A DNA stretch of 51,994 nt from an uncultured Bacteroidales bacterium (GCA_947168665.1 CAMVMX010000019.1:1-51994); one strand, 5' to 3'. Shown: positions 1 through 7,761, numbered from the stretch's first letter. Program-made: numbers and translations. Notes: generated by a model not told the origin, from the letters alone.

Positions 1-1
1 T

Positions 2-256
2 ATCCGCCGCTCCTTGGCCGAAGCCAACCCCGATGCCTTCCTGCCCGATGTGGCCACGACCCTTTTCAACATTGCCCTGCTACATTTAGATAAAGGGGAA
101 TTGGACGAGGCCGAGCGCGCCGCGCAGGAGAGTTTGGACAAATACCGCATCATGGCGGAGAAGAGCCATGCCGCTTTCGATATGAACGTTAAAAAAGGAG
201 AGGGATTTTTAGCCGATATCCAGAAGCGACGCGCGGCGGAGGGTGGGACGGAGTAG
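2..256 (+). CDS. TPR-repeat protein, C-terminal end only
   Basis: The reading frame is open from the first bases of the window and stops at TAG 254-256, so only the C-terminal part of a longer protein is present. The residues LPDVATTLFNIALLHLDKGE followed by LDEAERAAQESLDKYR fit one tetratricopeptide repeat of the kinesin-light-chain type (helix A with NIALLHLDKGE, helix B with A-ERAAQESL). Such repeats act as protein-binding scaffolds. What the full protein binds cannot be told. A TTG at 14 could be read as a start, but the frame continues upstream and the repeat is incomplete there, so I treat the gene as truncated by the window edge. Confidence 0.7.
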   Translation: MRRSLAEANPDAFLPDVATTLFNIALLHLDKGELDEAERAAQESLDKYRIMAEKSHAAFDMNVKKGEGFLADIQKRRAAEGGTE

Positions 257-736
257 GGCCCGCCCGGCGGAGGGACGAGATAGGTGTTGCTTGGCCTTGG
301 GGCTGTTGAAGATTCGGTGCCGCCCCGCTTGTTACTTTCTGGTTTATTTCTGGTTTGTTTCCATTTTATTTCTTGTCAAGAAAAGAAATAGAAAGATTGT
401 TGTGGAATTGGCGGGGAAACCGAGCGATTAATGTGGCTCTTTCGGGTTCCTGGCATCTTTCCCTTGCTTCTTACCCCCCCGTTGCGGCGGATTTGCAATC
501 GGGTACACAAACAATGTCATAGTTATCCTCCTTATAATGACAAAATATGATTGTCCGCATCATACCGAAAAAGCCACGAAGAGGCTTAATTTCACTAACA
601 CCACACAAGCGGAGCGCAGTGCGGTGGTTGAAAAACAACCTGATAAATGCGTCCCGAAGGGACGCGACTTTGATGTATCGGACGAATGTGGATAATCATT
701 ATAGAAGTTATGACATCCCCAAAATCCCAAGCGTAA
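257..736. other. Intergenic, no gene seen
   Basis: No convincing gene on either strand. The first part is GC-rich and the second AT-rich. A short perfect hairpin, GCGTCCC-GAA-GGGACGC, lies at 649-665. Short open frames here have no recognisable protein character. Confidence 0.5.
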
Positions 737-768
737 AAAGGGTGCAAACCATTTGGTTTGCACCCTTT
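737..768 (-). terminator. Intrinsic terminator behind displaced dnaK tail 1
   Basis: Perfect 14-bp arms (AAAGGGTGCAAACC / GGTTTGCACCCTTT) with a 4-base loop. On the minus strand the hairpin ends in a run of five T. It sits 20 bases beyond the TAA of the dnaK-like tail at 789-941, as expected for a terminator of the gene from which that tail came. Confidence 0.8.
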
Positions 769-788
769 CAATTCATGTTAAAGATGGT

Positions 789-941
789 TTACTTCACCTC
801 TTCGTAGTCGACGTCGGTGACGTTGTCGCTGCCGCCTTGGTTGGTGTTGCCACCTTGCTGGCCGGGGTTACCGCCCATGTTGTTGGGGTCGAAACCGGCG
901 CCAGGGTTGGCACCGCCGGCCTGCTGCTGGGCTTTGTACAT
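789..941 (-). pseudogene. Displaced 3' end of a dnaK gene (copy 1)
   Basis: This 153-bp segment matches the last 153 bp of the intact dnaK (9612-9764) without gaps and with six mismatches that I can count. On the minus strand it encodes the Gly/Gln/Asn-rich DnaK tail ending DVDYEEVK and a TAA stop. Five differences are silent and one changes Asn to Ser, so this copy came from a dnaK under selection rather than decaying in place. Similarity stops abruptly after the codons for MYKAQQQ. There is no start codon or ATPase domain, so it is a gene fragment. It forms the left edge of the accessory island. Confidence 0.9.
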
Positions 942-960
942 GAACTTAAGTCAGCATGCA

Positions 961-1236
961 TCATTTGTCTTTATAATGGCCGTAGGCAGTGAGTACGAGA
1001 ACAACCACCTCTGTGTCGTGTATCTCATAGACAAGTCGGTGCTTTTGAGTGATATGACGACTCCATTGGTTGGAGCGGTCACCTCGTAGTTGCTCAGGAT
1101 GCCCCGTACCCGTACGCGGATGCTCGCGCAATTCAGCCTCCAGTTTCAGTAGCTTTTTGAACGCATTTGGGTCGTCCTTTTGCAATCTGGCTGCATCAAG
1201 GACTGCCTGCCTCTGATACTTTATCGTGTATGCCAT
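961..1236 (-). CDS. YoeB/Txe-type mRNA-cleaving toxin (RelE fold)
   Basis: A 91-residue basic protein of the size usual for YoeB. The C-terminal half shows the family pattern: GHPEQLRG, WSRHI (58-62), HRLVY (66-70) and a terminal YGHY (85-88), the region that holds the catalytic residues in YoeB, a ribosome-dependent mRNA endonuclease. Its start codon overlaps the stop of the upstream antitoxin by one base (TGATG), so the two are translationally coupled, antitoxin first. The gene ends only 20 bases from the edge of dnaK tail 1. Family assignment is firm; activity in this host is inferred. Confidence 0.85.
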   Translation of the reverse strand: MAYTIKYQRQAVLDAARLQKDDPNAFKKLLKLEAELREHPRTGTGHPEQLRGDRSNQWSRHITQKHRLVYEIHDTEVVVLVLTAYGHYKDK

Positions 1237-1478
1237 CAGACGATGCGTTTAATCAAGTCTTCAACGGTCTCACCGTCATGTAGTTCGTACATGGGTCCTT
1301 CTTTAGCTGCATCTACGCGGGCAAGGAATTCCTCTTTGGTCATGAGTGAGGGGTCTTTCTCTTTTGCCAACCTCTTAGCATAGCGAGTAAGGCGAAGCAT
1401 TAGGGCATCATTGTCTGCTATGGCTCCTATACTCTGCCATAACTCAGTATTCATCGCAACTTGCTGTGCTGTCGTCAT
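1236..1478 (-). CDS. Antitoxin partner of YoeB-like toxin
   Basis: An 80-residue protein starting MTTAQQVAMNTELW. I choose ATG at 1478 rather than the TTG two codons upstream because AAAGGA lies about 7 bases before the ATG. The order (antitoxin then toxin, one-base overlap) and the C-terminal segment MYELHDGETVEDLIKRIV, an acidic and hydrophobic tail of the kind that wraps around RelE-fold toxins, support the antitoxin role. The N-terminus should bind DNA and repress the operon, but I do not see a textbook YefM fold; it resembles short antitoxins common in Bacteroidales. The pair is enclosed by two dnaK tail fragments. Confidence 0.75.
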   Translation of the reverse strand: MTTAQQVAMNTELWQSIGAIADNDALMLRLTRYAKRLAKEKDPSLMTKEEFLARVDAAKEGPMYELHDGETVEDLIKRIV

Positions 1479-1547
1479 AATCAAATCCTTTCTTCTGTTT
1501 GTTAGTGTAACGCAGATTGCTTGATATTATTGCCTTTGGAATAAAAA

Positions 1548-1574
1548 AGAGTGTGCCTCATTGAGACACACTCT
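1548..1574 (-). terminator. Intrinsic terminator behind displaced dnaK tail 2
   Basis: Hairpin AGAGTGTG-C-CTCA / TGAG-A-CACACTCT with a single internal mismatch, followed on the minus strand by a run of T. It lies between the toxin-antitoxin pair and the second dnaK tail. Its sequence is unrelated to the terminators behind tail 1 and the intact dnaK. Confidence 0.7.
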
Positions 1575-1594
1575 CTGTTTGTCATTTCGGAAAC

Positions 1595-1708
1595 TTACTT
1601 CACCTCTTCGTAGTCCTTTTTCACGTTGACTACTCGTCGGTTACTTCACCTCCTCGTAGTCGACGTCGGTGACGTTGTCGTTGCCGCCTTGCTGGCCGGG
1701 GTTACCGC
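1595..1708 (-). pseudogene. Displaced and rearranged 3' end of a dnaK gene (copy 2)
   Basis: Positions 1641-1708 match the end of dnaK but lack the 18-bp stretch that encodes NTNQGG-like residues. A second, shorter end copy (1595-1640) follows and would read VVNVKKDYEEVK before TAA. The segment therefore contains one and a half dnaK ends in tandem. It breaks off exactly where the IS terminal repeat begins at 1709. No upstream dnaK coding sequence is attached. Confidence 0.85.
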
Positions 1709-2979
1709 CAGGGCAAACGCATGAAAATTTAAAAATCAGTACGATATCAACATTTGTGACGGCGTTGTCAACAGGTGGTCCCGTCTCAGAATTAAAAAAA
1801 ACACGTTATGAACATTTCTGGGCGTGACTGCGTGTGAATTGTTGATAACTATTTGTACGGCAGCACGTGACATTTTTGAGATAATGTCCGTTATATAGCC
1901 ATAACCAGCAAGAATTGTTATGGCAAGTTTGTATGAAACAGCTGCACGGCTGCACGATCCAAGAGTAAAAGGCAGGAGCAAGCACCTGCTGGCCGACATA
2001 GTAATACTGGCGGTACTCGCCGTCACCAGTGGTGCCGAGAGCTATGAGGCGATAGAGGATTTCGGCAAGTACCACCACCAGACATTGAAGAGAAGGCTAC
2101 GGCTTCCTAACGGAATACCGTCGCATGACACCATAAACAGGGTGTTCCAGTCAATCAAGTTCAGCCAGTTCGAGCGGCTGTTTCTGGAGTGGACGGAAGG
2201 GCTGAAGCCGGAAGGCTCGTCCGAAAAACGGCAAGACGGTCAGGGGCAGCCGCGACGGATACCACGACAATCCTGCCATCCACCTCGTCCACGCCTGGAG
2301 CGTGAAGAACGGCATTTGTCTGGGACAGCGCAAGACACGGGACAAGAGCAACGAGATCACAGCCATACCGGAACTGCTGGAAATGCTGTGTGTCGAAGGC
2401 TCGATAATAACCATAGACGCGATGGGGACGCAGACAGCCATAGCCGAGAAGATAGTCGACGGCGGTGCGGACTACATACTGGCCCTCAAAGGCAACCAGG
2501 GCACCCTGTTGCAGGACGCGGAACTGATGGAAAAAGAGGAACGGCCTGTGTCGGAGTCGGAGGAGGTGGACAAGGGGCACGGACGTGTGGAGACCCGAAG
2601 CTGCAAAGTCTACAGGCCGACGGAGTGGATCCGTCAAAACCATGGATGGAAAGGACTGCAGTCCATAGTGAAGATAACTGCCGTGAGGTGGAACGCTGTC
2701 TCAAAAGAGGAGACAACTGAAACGCGCTGGTACATAAGCAGTCTCGGCAGCGAGACGGACTTCATATCGCATATCCGCAGCCACTGGGGCGTGGAGAACT
2801 CGCTACACTGGGTGCTTGACATGTCATTTGGCGAAGACCGTCAGCGCAAGCGTGCCGGCATGGCTGCAGAAAACTTCGCATTGGTGAGAAAATTCTCGCT
2901 GAATATACTCAAGCACGACAAAGGCAAAGGAAGTCTCGTGACAAATTCTCGCTACTGGAAATTTGATGCGTTTGCCCTG
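1709..2979 (+). mobile_element. Inactive ISAs1-family insertion sequence
   Basis: The ends carry inverted repeats: the left end begins CAGGGCAAACGCATGAAAA (1709 on) and the right end, read inward on the other strand from 2979, begins CAGGGCAAACGCATCAAAT, giving 14 identical bases. The element encloses a transposase of the ISAs1 (H-repeat) family that is frameshifted. I see no target-site duplication: the 8 bases left of the element (GTTACCGC) do not match those on the right (GTTCAGGT). The element abuts dnaK tail 2 directly, so a deletion or recombination probably followed insertion. Confidence 0.8.
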
Positions 2980-3060
2980 GTTCAGGTAAAAAACATTTTA
3001 CCATGTCGAAAAATTGTTGTATCTTTGCAATGCGTTTTGTACACTTTCAATATAATATAA
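1920..3060 (+). pseudogene. Frameshifted ISAs1-family transposase
   Basis: Two frames together give one transposase. The first starts at ATG 1920 and carries the family N-terminus (HDPRVKGRSKHLLADIVILA, AESYEAIEDFGK, GIPSHDTINRVF). The match breaks near 2218-2230 and continues in another frame with GKTVRGSRDGYHDNPAIHLV, ITIDAMGTQTAIAEKIVDGG and SHWGVENSLHWVLDMSFGED. At the break, the expected Asp of the usual IDGKT motif reads Asn (NGKT), and a few codons seem missing, so the first catalytic Asp is lost. The C-terminus is also odd: after KGSLVT the frame runs through the right terminal repeat to 3060. A dead transposase. Confidence 0.85.
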
Positions 3061-3094
3061 TTTGTTGATGGACCGCGAATAACGGAGCTTGGAT

Positions 3095-3505
3095 ATGAAT
3101 ATTACATACGCTGATACTAAAGAGGTTGTCGCATATCGTAACTTTGTATGTTCCCCTACATGCAGAGATGCTCAACGTACTTTTAGGAAGTACTTTCCGC
3201 CGTCAATAGAAAAGGCAGCAGTAAAGCTGCACCGCAGGCTATCCGTTGAGTTCGCAAATGCGGGAGCATATAACCGAGTGTATGGCAAAACTGATAATCG
3301 CATTGAACTGATTGAGGGGCAACGCGACAAAGAAGGCTTAATTCTCAAGACCCGTGTCAATGATAGTTATCGCAAGTTTTTCAATGCGTTTATGGCAGAA
3401 GACGGTTCTGACTATCTTGCTGTAGGCGCTTGGCAAGGACAATTTGACATTATTACAGATATACACGTCGTTGATGTAAACAATCACGACTACAAAAGAG
3501 TTTGA
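3095..3505 (+). CDS. RelE/HigB-like toxin
   Basis: A 136-residue protein. I use ATG 3095, which has GGAG about 8 bases upstream, rather than TTG 3089. The N-terminal half (SIEKAAVKLHRRLSVEF) is helical and basic. The C-terminal half (IELIEGQRDKEGLILKTRVN, YRKFFNAF, ITDIHVVDVNNHDYKRV) has the order of strands and the closing 'VVDVNNHDY' seen in HigB/RelE-type proteins, where a similar 'I-DYH' closes the fold. It sits just before an ImmA/IrrE protein with a HigA-like N-terminus, the usual partner arrangement. The call rests on pattern and context; sequence similarity to known HigB proteins appears weak. The DNA is AT-rich, unlike the flanking core genes. Confidence 0.6.
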   Translation: MNITYADTKEVVAYRNFVCSPTCRDAQRTFRKYFPPSIEKAAVKLHRRLSVEFANAGAYNRVYGKTDNRIELIEGQRDKEGLILKTRVNDSYRKFFNAFMAEDGSDYLAVGAWQGQFDIITDIHVVDVNNHDYKRV

Positions 3506-3507
3506 CA

Positions 3508-4584
3508 ATGGAAGCACTGGTTAAAAAAAGTACAGTAGTTGATCCGATGACCGTGATCCCGACCGTTGGTGAGGAGTTGAAAGAGCTGTTTGAACTCAAT
3601 GGCAAGGATATTTCTGTGCTTGGTATTAAAGGTATTGAATGTAAAGAGTTCTTGTCAAGCACTGTTTTACGAAGAGCCGCAGAAGAACTAAACCTTGATG
3701 AGGAATTTGTTAGAGGCATGCAGGATTTGCAGGCTGACTACAAAGAAAAGAAACAAGCAAGCAGGGAACAATATAATCAAATGAAATCATACTATCGGAA
3801 GTTAAAAAAAGTGGTTCCGCTTCTTAGGAATGATTTCAACGATGGTATTGATGTGCTCGATGACATTGTCAGTTTCTTTGGTTTGAACAATGAAAAAGAA
3901 GTTATTGAGCGCATTGGACATAACCAAGCACTTTACCGAAGCAAAACAAAAAGCGAGATTGACGAAGTGGCATTGTCGGCATGGTTACGGAGAGGTGAAT
4001 TGGATTTTTATAACAACTTTGCAAATATTGTTGATTATAACGGAGAACAGCTTAAAACGTGGATAGATAATCGGGACTGGTTTCAGCATGTCAATAACCC
4101 AGACTACTTTAAACACCTGCCTGAGATTCTACAAAACTTTGGCGTTGGGATGATAATGCTGCCGTATATGTCAAAAACTGTTTATGGCGCAGTAGAATGG
4201 ATATATGATCATCCTGCAATTATGATAAGTGACAGGGATCAAGACTTGGCCACATGCTGGTTTACTCTTTTTCATGAATTCGGACACGTTCTATTACACG
4301 AAAAAACATTGACATTGGACGCTGTCATCAACGAAAGTGGTGGCAAAACTCGGGCGATGCAACGAGAAAGAGAAGCCAATAAATTCGCCAACGAATACCT
4401 ATTTAATGGTGATGGCCTACGCAAATATGTTTTCGGACTAAAAGTCAACAATGACAAAAGTGTGACCACTATTGATGCTGCAAAGCAGTTTAACGTTCAT
4501 CCCATGTTCGCTGGCTATTGGATGCGTAAAGCGCAACTCACACGAAACTCATTTGAAAGAATTCCCATATCGTTTTCTGAATAA
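3508..4584 (+). CDS. ImmA/IrrE metallopeptidase with degenerate HigA-like N-terminus
   Basis: A 358-residue protein starting at ATG 3508, two bases after the stop of the upstream gene; a TTG at 3502 is an alternative. The zinc-peptidase motif FHEFGHVLLH is present (first His about residue 256), followed by REREANKFANEYLF, which supplies the usual downstream acidic ligand. The first 70 residues (VIPTVGEELKELFELNG, then TVLRRAAEELNLDEEFVRG and LQADYK) align in order with HigA antidotes, including the 'EEF...LQADY' end, but the helix-turn-helix core is shortened and degenerate. Such proteins serve as antitoxins or as proteases that cleave repressors. Here the likely role is antitoxin for the upstream HigB-like protein. 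Confidence 0.75.
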   Translation: MEALVKKSTVVDPMTVIPTVGEELKELFELNGKDISVLGIKGIECKEFLSSTVLRRAAEELNLDEEFVRGMQDLQADYKEKKQASREQYNQMKSYYRKLKKVVPLLRNDFNDGIDVLDDIVSFFGLNNEKEVIERIGHNQALYRSKTKSEIDEVALSAWLRRGELDFYNNFANIVDYNGEQLKTWIDNRDWFQHVNNPDYFKHLPEILQNFGVGMIMLPYMSKTVYGAVEWIYDHPAIMISDRDQDLATCWFTLFHEFGHVLLHEKTLTLDAVINESGGKTRAMQREREANKFANEYLFNGDGLRKYVFGLKVNNDKSVTTIDAAKQFNVHPMFAGYWMRKAQLTRNSFERIPISFSE

Positions 4585-4705
4585 ATGGATGATAACTAAA
4601 GAGATGATATAAAACACAGAAACATAACAACGAGAACATAGAACAATAACGCAGCTCATTCTCTGTCTATAGATCTGGAAAATTGAAATACAATCATAAA
4701 ATACC

Positions 4706-4729
4706 GTCGTACGGATATATCCGCGCGAC
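4706..4729. repeat. Dyad in an intergenic region
   Basis: GTCG-TA-CGGATA / TATCCG-CG-CGAC, 12-base arms with two mismatches centred on TATA. It lies in the 272-base gap between two convergent genes. Function unknown; it could be a protein-binding site or part of a terminator, but no T-run follows. Confidence 0.35.
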
Positions 4730-4772
4730 CCGAAGGTGTGTAGAATAATAACTCACATAGTCTATATTATTG

Positions 4773-4830
4773 TGTCATTTGGCCGGTTTTTATTATGTCA
4801 GTTGGCTGTGTTTTTTATGCCAGTTAACTT
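4773..4830. repeat. Short 23-bp imperfect tandem repeat
   Basis: Two full copies (TGTCATTTGGCCGG... at 4773 and TGTCAGTTGGCTGTG... at 4796) with a period of 23 bases, and a decaying third copy from 4819. It sits just beyond the 3' end of the membrane-protein gene. No coding role is apparent. Confidence 0.4.
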
Positions 4831-4856
4831 TTGAAGAAATAAAACCAAAGATGTCG

Positions 4857-5768
4857 CTATTGGTGATTTCCATTAGTATTCATTCTTCTCCATTCATAAT
4901 ACTTTGTTTCGGAAATCTTCAGTTCGGCGATAAATTCCTCGTTGCCGTTGGCGAGAAACGGTTTGAAATCCCCTTTGATGAATAGTATCTTTGAAAGGTT
5001 CAGTTTGCAGCATTTAAAGATTGCATTTCTTCGCATTTTATATTCGCCCCTATTTCCCCTAGTCGAACGTTCTGTCACAATCATCCACCACTCATATTCG
5101 GCATACACGGCAAGCAAATACAGATATGGGTAATAAAGCATGGTGCCAACAACCGGATAGATTATTGAGACCATCATGTCATATGAGAAATTCTTTAGTC
5201 CCGCCACAACCACACTGCATACGCCATATAAAAAAATGACCGACAAGGAAAGGTAGTAAACCACACGGAAACAGCCTTGAGCTCGTGTTTTTTCCTTGGT
5301 TATCATGTCGGCATTTGCCATTGTCCACGCAATAATTATCACAATTTGAATCAGTAATTCTAAGTAATAAGAAAAAGTGTAAGCGTTAATATAAAATTCT
5401 ATTACAACTAGGACACTCAGTGCCTCATTCCAGTACTTTTTCGATGCCAATTCCGCTGGTTTTCTAATATACTTGAACAGCAAGGCCATACTGGTGAACA
5501 GATAAAATAGTATAGTCTGTCGAAGAATAGCTGTAGACCAAAGCCCAAGTCTATACAAAAAGAATGTAAAAATCGAAAGATAAACGTATGCACCCATTAT
5601 TGGCATTATGACCTTAGGGACGAAGCAGCACTTGACAACATGGTATACGCTTGCCCTCACACCTTTGTCGAAAACGAGGCAATACAAGACAAAACCGGCA
5701 ATGATAGTGATTGTTGCCCATTCCCTTGTCGAAAAGAAATCCAGTATAAAAAATAGAATATCTCGCAT
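4857..5768 (-). CDS. Multi-pass membrane protein of unknown function
   Basis: A 303-residue protein with several strongly hydrophobic segments, among them WATITIIAGFVLYCLVF near the N-terminus, IMGAYVYLSIFTFFLYRLG, ILFYLFTSMALLFKY, ALSVLVVIEFYINAY, LLIQIVIIIAWTMA, VVYYLSLSVIFLYGVCSV and IYPVVGTMLYYPYLYLLAVY. This gives roughly seven membrane passes followed by a charged cytoplasmic-type tail of about 80 residues. I do not recognise the family. The DNA is AT-rich and lies among other accessory genes of the island; no partner overlaps it. A role in defence or immunity is possible only by context. Confidence 0.6.
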   Translation of the reverse strand: MRDILFFILDFFSTREWATITIIAGFVLYCLVFDKGVRASVYHVVKCCFVPKVIMPIMGAYVYLSIFTFFLYRLGLWSTAILRQTILFYLFTSMALLFKYIRKPAELASKKYWNEALSVLVVIEFYINAYTFSYYLELLIQIVIIIAWTMANADMITKEKTRAQGCFRVVYYLSLSVIFLYGVCSVVVAGLKNFSYDMMVSIIYPVVGTMLYYPYLYLLAVYAEYEWWMIVTERSTRGNRGEYKMRRNAIFKCCKLNLSKILFIKGDFKPFLANGNEEFIAELKISETKYYEWRRMNTNGNHQ

Positions 5769-5849
5769 ATTGTAGTACTGTGGCTTTTCTCAATGGATAC
5801 TATTAAATGGAAATCAGGTGGATGGCTCAATGGTATGTGTTGTTAATTA

Positions 5850-6623
5850 TTAGTCAATTTTTAATGTTTCGGTTTTTGGTGAAGTGTACAATTGAGATTT
5901 GATAACTCGGGAGTAGATTGTAGAATCTTTCTTCGTGATTGGAGTGAACCCGTATTTTGAAACAAATACTTCTTTTAAAGTTTTGTATGTGTATTCTTTT
6001 AAATTAGGATCTAGTATTATTCGGCGAATTAATTTCGTGTTATCGCAATTGTATTTTAATGTAATACCCTTTTCTTGCGTCTTGTTTTGCTTCAATAGAA
6101 TAATTCTTAGTTCATCCTCATAACGAAAAGCATTCCTTTTCAATAGAAATAACCGAGATGCAAATTCGTTTGTGTTTACACCTACACTTATTGGGGGGGT
6201 GAAGGGGATTTTCTTTAGTTCTTGTTTGATGTCTGTCGTTTTCATATACTCCACTTTCCCGATGAAAATGTCGTAGATCGATGAGTGCTTCTTTAATTCA
6301 TCTAATAACACAGCCCTGTCAATACGGAATTCAACGCCGATTTCACCTTGAGAATACGTGTGCCAGAAGGCTTCACTCGAAATAGTTTGTGTTACACATG
6401 TACAAAACAGCCGGTCTTTCCAATTGAAAGCAACTTCTTTCCCTTTAGAAATATATTTGGCGTTAAGGAATCTTTTTTCAAAAGGATCTTTCCAACTTTC
6501 TGGATTAGTAAACCATAAGGATTGCGTTTCTAATGTCCTCAAAGCATTCTCAAGAGGCATATACTTGTAAACCAGTTTCTTCTTTAGAAACTCAGACTCT
6601 GTCATATTTACAAATTGTATCAT
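5850..6623 (-). CDS. DUF2971-like protein
   Basis: A 257-residue soluble protein. The N-terminal pattern LVYKYMPLENALRTLETQSL followed by WFTNPESWKDPFEKRF is typical of DUF2971 proteins ('YKY...L...L....L..S....FNDPFE'), as are CTCVTQTISSEAFWHTYS and FRYEDELRIILL further on. The biochemical role of the family is unknown; members are frequent in accessory and defence-rich regions. A well-formed promoter lies so close upstream (-7 element 6635-6642) that an ATG at 6605 (MTESEF) may be the true start; the frame itself opens with ATG at 6623. It is transcribed divergently from the acidic protein at 6943. Confidence 0.65.
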   Translation of the reverse strand: MIQFVNMTESEFLKKKLVYKYMPLENALRTLETQSLWFTNPESWKDPFEKRFLNAKYISKGKEVAFNWKDRLFCTCVTQTISSEAFWHTYSQGEIGVEFRIDRAVLLDELKKHSSIYDIFIGKVEYMKTTDIKQELKKIPFTPPISVGVNTNEFASRLFLLKRNAFRYEDELRIILLKQNKTQEKGITLKYNCDNTKLIRRIILDPNLKEYTYKTLKEVFVSKYGFTPITKKDSTIYSRVIKSQLYTSPKTETLKID

Positions 6624-6634
6624 ACTTTTTTCTG

Positions 6635-6665
6635 CAAAGATACCTATTTTCTGAGAATTGACAAA
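6635..6665 (-). promoter_or_regulatory. Bacteroidota promoter for the DUF2971-like gene
   Basis: On the minus strand TTTG (6662-6665) and TATCTTTG (6635-6642) are separated by 19 bases, an exact match to the -33 TTTG / -7 TAnnTTTG consensus of the Bacteroidota primary sigma factor. It points toward the gene ending at 5850. Confidence 0.75.
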
Positions 6666-6692
6666 TTATTTTTCCAGATGGGAATAATTGTG

Positions 6693-6700
6693 TATCTTTG
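6693..6700 (+). promoter_or_regulatory. Bacteroidota -7 element, divergent promoter
   Basis: TATCTTTG on the plus strand, about 50 bases from the minus-strand promoter and facing away from it. No exact TTTG is seen 19 bases upstream. It would start a transcript with a leader of about 235 bases for the acidic protein at 6943. Confidence 0.55.
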
Positions 6701-6942
6701 CAGCGTGAAAATGATGAAGTGAATATGACATAAAACGTAGAAATAGAAAAGAAATAGATAGAGCTTGAAGTGCTTGTTCTCCTTAATCGAAGACTGGTAA
6801 TCTTAACGGGTTAGTATATGAAATAATAGGTTTGTATTCTTTCATGAAATAAGTATCAATTCTTAACCCCTACTGGATTGCTCAACCATTAAACAAGTAA
6901 TTAAACGATAGTTTTTTTCACACATAACAATTGTATTGTAAT

Positions 6943-7761
6943 ATGGGCTTTGAAGAATCAATGATTGAAGATGGCTTCCATGATGAGGAAGAATACCTTG
7001 AACATCTAATGGATGAAGCAGAATCTTTATGGCAAGAAGAACAATTAGAGAACAACGATTCTTATGATGACCAATGCAATTGTTGCAAAGGATACAATTT
7101 GGAATACTATGAAGAACTTGAAAAGAGATATGCTCAATGGGAGAAAGACAATCCACTGAAGAATGAATTGTTTCTTGCATGGGTGTCTTGTTATTATGGA
7201 TATCCATTTTGGTCAATGGGGAATGAAGGCATGGACGCATTTGTGAATTGGGAAGAGGATGAGGCAATACATCATAACCAATTGGAAAGTTATTATGGGA
7301 CAAATTACAACAAGATCTATGACTACCTTCAATGGAAATCAAAGAACCCTGTAGAAAATTATTTATTGATATGGTCGCACACAAGATGTAGTATAGACAC
7401 ACAAAATGTAGAGAAAAAAAGTACTCGAAAATATGGGGACACCATACTTCTTTTAAATTATGTTGACATATATGAGCGCTGGATGGAGAAAAGGCGTTTA
7501 TATGAAGATTGGAAGATAAATGCATCTGACATTGAATTGTTTCTTTTCTATAGATACATAGAAAAGACTTTTTTCTGTGGAGATATCTCTATTGATTATA
7601 TTGAAGAATGCCTTGATAATTATGGTTTATTTTGTAAACCAGTCTCATCAATGTACTACCAGAAACCAGAGAAGTTAAGAAAAATGGTTTTCGAAATGGA
7701 ATGTATTCGGTTCTTTTCTTCCGAATATTGTAATTCAGTAAAAGCGTGGTTAGTTCCCTAA
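6943..7761 (+). CDS. Acidic protein of unknown function
   Basis: A 272-residue protein starting MGFEESMIEDGFHDEEEYLE; I choose ATG 6943 over an in-frame TTG at 6931. The first 45 residues are extremely acidic, followed by QCNCCKG, three closely spaced Cys that could bind metal, then an aromatic-rich helical body (many Tyr/Trp: WVSCYYGYPFWSMG, YIEKTFFCGDISIDYIEE). No signal peptide or membrane segment. I do not recognise a family. AT-rich codon use matches the neighbouring island genes and not the core genome. It is divergent from the DUF2971-like gene and may be co-regulated with it. Confidence 0.55.
   Translation: MGFEESMIEDGFHDEEEYLEHLMDEAESLWQEEQLENNDSYDDQCNCCKGYNLEYYEELEKRYAQWEKDNPLKNELFLAWVSCYYGYPFWSMGNEGMDAFVNWEEDEAIHHNQLESYYGTNYNKIYDYLQWKSKNPVENYLLIWSHTRCSIDTQNVEKKSTRKYGDTILLLNYVDIYERWMEKRRLYEDWKINASDIELFLFYRYIEKTFFCGDISIDYIEECLDNYGLFCKPVSSMYYQKPEKLRKMVFEMECIRFFSSEYCNSVKAWLVP

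Noticed and set aside
243..431. Short open frame after the TPR gene
   Set aside because: No conserved features and out of context; AT-rich end encodes a basic low-complexity tail.
1709..2979. Target-site duplication of the IS element
   Set aside because: The 8-10 bases on each side do not match, so no duplication can be claimed.
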